From: Streptomyces sp. CB00316
Lineage (GTDB): Bacteria; Actinomycetota; Actinomycetes; Streptomycetales; Streptomycetaceae
Assembly: GCF_001905595.1 (NCBI RefSeq)
Contig: NZ_LIXI01000015.1
Location: 1 to 64,000, forward strand
DNA length: 64,000 bases
Direction: 5' to 3'
Shown here: piece after piece, positions 60,986 to 64,000 of the stretch
How positions within the stretch are numbered: position 1 is the stretch's first letter
Layout: the number at the start of each line of letters is the position of its first letter
Translations under genes and position numbers: made by a program
The notes under the pieces: model-generated
The model's database searches: none
Seen by the model: only the letters and a program-made list of their open reading frames with translations
Told to the model about the DNA's origin: nothing

Positions 60986-63290
60986 GAATGCGGTCAGGGT
61001 GTGCAGCGCGCACGTACCGCCAGGCGGTGGCCGGCGAGAGGCCGAAGAGCTTGATGAGCTGGACGGGATCGGCGGTGTGCTTGGCCTCGTCGAGGATTCG
61101 GTCGGCTCGCAGGCGGCTGGCCTGCAGGCCGATCCGTCTCAGAGGCTTGTTGATGGCGTTGGAATGCGCCTTGGGGTGGCTGTCGTCGGCGGAGGTCTGC
61201 GCGGTGATCAGGAGGTAGGGGTTGGTACTGGCAGGCCAGCGGCGGTGTCGTTCGGCCAGCCACTGTGTGACCAGTTGGTGGGTGAGTTCGTCGAGATAGA
61301 CGACGTGCCTGGCTCCCCCGGCGCGGCGGACGAGAAGGAGTCCGCGGGTGCGGTCGAGGTCGTCGAGCAGAAGGCCGCGCTGATCGTGAACGCTCAGGGC
61401 GTGTACGGCGGCCAGGGACAGGGTCAGCCGGTCGCGGGCTGAGGTCAGGCGGTCAAGGGCGCCGACGAGTTGGTCGTCCGCCAGGGGACGGGGCAGGGGC
61501 CGGGCGGTCGTGACGGCAATGGTGCGGGTGGGGTCGCGGAAGATCAGCTTTTCGCGTTTGAGGGCGCGGAAGAGTGAGCGCAGGGCTGTGAGCAGTGACT
61601 TCCTGGCCTCGCCGCGCAGGGGCGCCAGGGCCTGCTGGACGTGGTCGACGGTGACGGCCCGGAAGTCGTCGACTCCGGCGGCGTGCCAGGCCTTCAGGCA
61701 GGGGGCTGTCTTGCGGACGTAGCTGCGAACGGTGGAGGGCGCCAGGGGCCAGCTCGGCCGGGACCCGGCGGCGCACAGCACGTCGATCCACCGGTGTGCG
61801 CCTGCCCGGAACGGGGCGGGCGCCTGGTCGGCGAGGCGGCGGGCTCCGGCCAGGTGCGCGTCGGACTTCGCGTCCGGCGCGAGGAGGCCGACGCTGCGGA
61901 GGTAGTTGATGACGCGCGGCGCCGCGAGGTGGGTGTAGCGGGCCAGGCGGCGGATCTCGGCCTCGTGCAGGGGGGCGTCGGCGCCGAAGTGGGCGGTCAG
62001 GATCCGCAAGGCGCGCAGGCTGGCCTGGAGGCTGTCTTTGTTCCAGCTGCGGGTGCGGATGTGGGCGGCGAAGCCGTCCACGAGGCGGGTGGCGGCCGGG
62101 GTGAGCGCGGGCATCGGCCTGGCGAGGAAGGCGGACCAGTCCCGGTCCATGACGAACAGCGGCAGCTGTCCCGGTACGGCGAGGTGTTCAGAGACCGGCC
62201 GGGCGGCCCGCGTGGCGCGGACCAGGGCGAGGCGTTTGGTCTGCAGGCGGCGCCGGCCGTAGATCCCGGCCATCCGCCCGGTACGGTCGATGCTCGTCCG
62301 CAGGCGCGGGGCGAAGACGCCGCCGAACCAGAGCTGATCAGCGCCGTCGAGGGCGATGCGGTCGAGGTCGTACTCAGTCTCTGCGAGCAGGAGGAGGCAC
62401 CTGCGGCAGTGCCCGTCGCGCACCGGCAGCAGGCGCCCGCAGCGATCGCAGGCGTGGGCCGAGTGAGTGCGGCGCCAGTTCAGGCACTTGGCACAACGCT
62501 GGTCGTCGTCGTTCGTCCAGGCCAGACAGTCGGTGCAGCTGCCCCTGCGCTTCGACATCCAGCCGGGCACCAGCCGCGGCCGAGCCGGCGCCAGGAGTCC
62601 GGCGCGCTGGAGGGCGAGGTGGATGGTGGGCCGCATCTGCGGCAGGTCGACGAGGGCTTCGGGTCGGACCAGGTGCTCGTCGGGCGGCCGGGAGGCGAGA
62701 GCGAGGCGGGCGCCTCCACTGGTGTGCTCCATCCATGTCGCTCCGGTCCCGCGTTCGGCCGCCAGCTTCCTGAGCTCGGCGACCACGGCCGGGAGATCTG
62801 GGAGGGTGCGGCCGGCGATCCGGCGGGCGTGCTCGCGGGTGAAGGTGCGGGGCCAGGGGGTAAACAGGCCGAGCTGGCCGGGCACTTCCTCCACGCACAC
62901 CGACGCATCGTCCTCCGGCACGGGTGGGCCTTTACGTGCCCATGTCGGCCGCTTCACCGGCCGATGTCCTCGGGACTGACGCAGCGGGAAGGCGTTCAGG
63001 CGCAGCCCGTCGACCTCGACGGCCAGCTGGAGCGGTCGGCCGGGCGTCAGTACCTCGCGGTTCAGCTCTGCGGCCAGCCACTCTTCGTCCTGCCCCAGGC
63101 GGACGGCGATACGGCAGCACCGGCATGTGCCATCCGATCCGACCATCGCCGCCCACCCGCACCGTCGACATTCCCCCTCACGCAGGCGCCCCTGGCGCAT
63201 CACGTAGGTCTCCCGACGGCACTCCCGGCACACCCCCATGGTCGTGATCACGCCCCACATCGCACACAATCCGCACGAACCCGTCCCCAT
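60918..63290 (-). CDS. Zinc-ribbon recombinase-like protein of a second module
   Basis: 790 residues from ATG 63290 with GGAGG 5-7 nt upstream. N-terminal zinc pairs (CRECRRETY, CRRCGWA, CRCC), later CTDCLAW, CAKCLNW, CDRCGRLL, CRRCLLL. The C-terminal half is recombinase-like: RSWNKDSLQASLRALRILT, RALKREKLIFRDPTR, LSLAAVHALSVHDQRGLLLDD and a variable end. It has the same place and plan as the gene at 37889. The last about 20 residues are read from the IS relic, so the natural end is replaced and the C-terminus is atypical. Role as a partner of the tyrosine recombinase is inferred. Confidence 0.68.
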   Translation of the reverse strand: MGTGSCGLCAMWGVITTMGVCRECRRETYVMRQGRLREGECRRCGWAAMVGSDGTCRCCRIAVRLGQDEEWLAAELNREVLTPGRPLQLAVEVDGLRLNAFPLRQSRGHRPVKRPTWARKGPPVPEDDASVCVEEVPGQLGLFTPWPRTFTREHARRIAGRTLPDLPAVVAELRKLAAERGTGATWMEHTSGGARLALASRPPDEHLVRPEALVDLPQMRPTIHLALQRAGLLAPARPRLVPGWMSKRRGSCTDCLAWTNDDDQRCAKCLNWRRTHSAHACDRCGRLLPVRDGHCRRCLLLLAETEYDLDRIALDGADQLWFGGVFAPRLRTSIDRTGRMAGIYGRRRLQTKRLALVRATRAARPVSEHLAVPGQLPLFVMDRDWSAFLARPMPALTPAATRLVDGFAAHIRTRSWNKDSLQASLRALRILTAHFGADAPLHEAEIRRLARYTHLAAPRVINYLRSVGLLAPDAKSDAHLAGARRLADQAPAPFRAGAHRWIDVLCAAGSRPSWPLAPSTVRSYVRKTAPCLKAWHAAGVDDFRAVTVDHVQQALAPLRGEARKSLLTALRSLFRALKREKLIFRDPTRTIAVTTARPLPRPLADDQLVGALDRLTSARDRLTLSLAAVHALSVHDQRGLLLDDLDRTRGLLLVRRAGGARHVVYLDELTHQLVTQWLAERHRRWPASTNPYLLITAQTSADDSHPKAHSNAINKPLRRIGLQASRLRADRILDEAKHTADPVQLIKLFGLSPATAWRYVRAAHPDRIHREKGLRSASRPTMPSDGPGAG

Positions 63291-63305
63291 CCCGGCCTCC
63301 AGGTG

Positions 63306-63671
63306 TCAGTTCGGAGGGAGGGCGCGCCGGACGGCCCCGGGGACGCTCTGGCGGGGCATCGGGCGGCTGCCGCTGCCGGCCCGCGGGTTCTGTCCAGCCG
63401 CCTGCTGCAGCGTCTCCTGTCCGGCCTCGGCGCCTGCGACAGGCTCGGCGTGCAGCAGATCCGCAACCTCGCATCCCAGCGCAGCGCAGATCATGTCGAG
63501 GTCGTCCAGCCGCAGTGTCACGGGCTTACCCGACCACAAGGCCGCTACCTTGCTCAGCGACGGCGTGAACCCGACCTCCTCGAACGCAATCTTCAGCTGG
63601 CTGGGCCGCCAGATGTCCCGCTGGGCCGCCACCCAGCGCAGATTCCACTTCACCGCTTCACGTCTCCCCAC
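63306..63671 (-). CDS. Small HTH protein of the second module
   Basis: 121 residues, GTG start at 63671 or the inner GTG at 63653, overlapping the recombinase stop by about 14 bp. KWNLRWVAAQRDIWRPSQLKIAFEEVGFTPSLSKVAALW is an XRE-like helix-turn-helix, then LDDLDMICAALGCEVADLL. It opens like the module-1 protein (VWNLRRLMAERDM) and has a Pro/Arg-rich tail. Ends 15 bp before the zinc-ribbon gene. Confidence 0.72.
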   Translation of the reverse strand: MGRREAVKWNLRWVAAQRDIWRPSQLKIAFEEVGFTPSLSKVAALWSGKPVTLRLDDLDMICAALGCEVADLLHAEPVAGAEAGQETLQQAAGQNPRAGSGSRPMPRQSVPGAVRRALPPN

Positions 63672-64000
63672 TCAGTCGGCGAACCGCTCGCCGGGATGAC
63701 TCCAGGCTGGCCCGCTCCGGATCCCCCTGGGCACTGGCCAGATAGCCGACTGTCGTGGTCGGCCACTCGTGCCCCAGCAGCACCTGCACATCCCACAACG
63801 GCATCCCGGCCTGGTAGTTGTGCGTCGCACACGCGTGCCGTAGCAGATGCGGGAACAGCACCGTCACCGTGCCCGTCAGGTGCGCCAACGACGCCGCCCT
63901 CAGAGCCCGGCGGAAGGTGTCCGGATGCACCGGCGCCGCCACCGCCACATCCGCGAGCGACGACGGCAAACGCTCCGAGGGAAACAGCGGCGCATACGGA
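63658..64000 (-). CDS. Tyrosine recombinase of the second module, partial at the window edge
   Basis: The frame is open to the end of the window, so the N-terminal part is outside. What is seen is the catalytic C-terminus: FPHLLRHACATHNYQAGM (H-x-x-R), WDVQVLLGHEWPTTTVGYL (His and the nucleophilic Tyr). It is followed by the HTH and zinc-ribbon genes in the same order as in the first module. Confidence 0.8.
   Translation of the reverse strand, partial: PYAPLFPSERLPSSLADVAVAAPVHPDTFRRALRAASLAHLTGTVTVLFPHLLRHACATHNYQAGMPLWDVQVLLGHEWPTTTVGYLASAQGDPERASLESSRRAVRRLSGET

Overview
The DNA is very GC-rich, uses GTG and TTG starts freely, and its genes look like those of Streptomyces: MobF-type relaxase, DUF6207/DUF6233-like small proteins, Ku/LigD/DnaE2, and TetR-controlled oxidoreductases. 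The mix of phage-defence genes, relics of conjugation, insertion sequences, recombinase modules and many broken genes fits the accessory arm of a linear chromosome, or a linear plasmid or integrated element. I see no rRNA, tRNA or CRISPR array.

Layout. (1) 0.3-7.3 kb: a membrane-anchored unknown, a long pentapeptide-repeat membrane protein, and an overlapping pair that looks like a Gabija defence system (OLD-family ATPase/TOPRIM nuclease plus UvrD-like helicase). (2) 7.4-13.5 kb: a C5 cytosine DNA methyltransferase flanked by two DNA-binding proteins of similar architecture, several unknowns (one probably frameshifted) and strong hairpins. (3) 13.6-25.7 kb: one giant reverse-strand gene of about 12 kb for an adenine-methylase/SNF2-helicase protein of the DarB-like kind with a long repeat-bearing tail, preceded by a small overlapping gene. 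(4) 26-34.6 kb: decayed plasmid DNA. It holds a LigD fragment, a frameshifted DUF6233-like gene, a MobF relaxase pseudogene, a toxin-like gene, an intact IS5-family element with direct repeats, and a zinc-finger/HTH regulator.

(5) 34.6-42.0 kb: a secreted HNH (GmrSD-type) nuclease gene is cut in two. Its 3' half lies at 34628-34915 and its 5' half at 41572-41958. Between them sits a 6.66-kb element. It carries a three-gene recombination module (tyrosine recombinase, small HTH protein, large zinc-ribbon protein with a recombinase-like C-terminus) plus two cargo genes (beta-propeller lectin-like protein and ankyrin/HEAT protein). Joining the halves restores the conserved reading frame exactly with no target duplication, which recalls Tn554-type transposition. 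A second module with the same gene order runs off the right end of the window (60.9-64.0 kb).

(6) 42.4-50.8 kb: a sigma-factor operon, an intact paralogue of the nuclease, a quinone-oxidoreductase/SDR/TetR group with a perfect operator palindrome, a second TetR, a secreted trefoil-like protein, an SRPBCC protein, and a 130-bp dispersed repeat with a Crp-like palindrome. (7) 50.8-57.6 kb: a DNA-repair cluster of AlkA-like glycosylase, Ku, ATP-dependent ligase, and DnaE2 behind a LexA-like box, ending in a truncated Y-family polymerase. (8) 58.0-60.7 kb: two unrecognised genes of lower GC, then an IS5 transposase relic beside the second recombinase module.

The themes are DNA modification and protection (methyltransferase, DarB-like protein), attack on foreign DNA (Gabija-like pair, secreted nucleases), DNA end repair and mutagenesis, and repeated insertion by a little-described three-gene mobile module.
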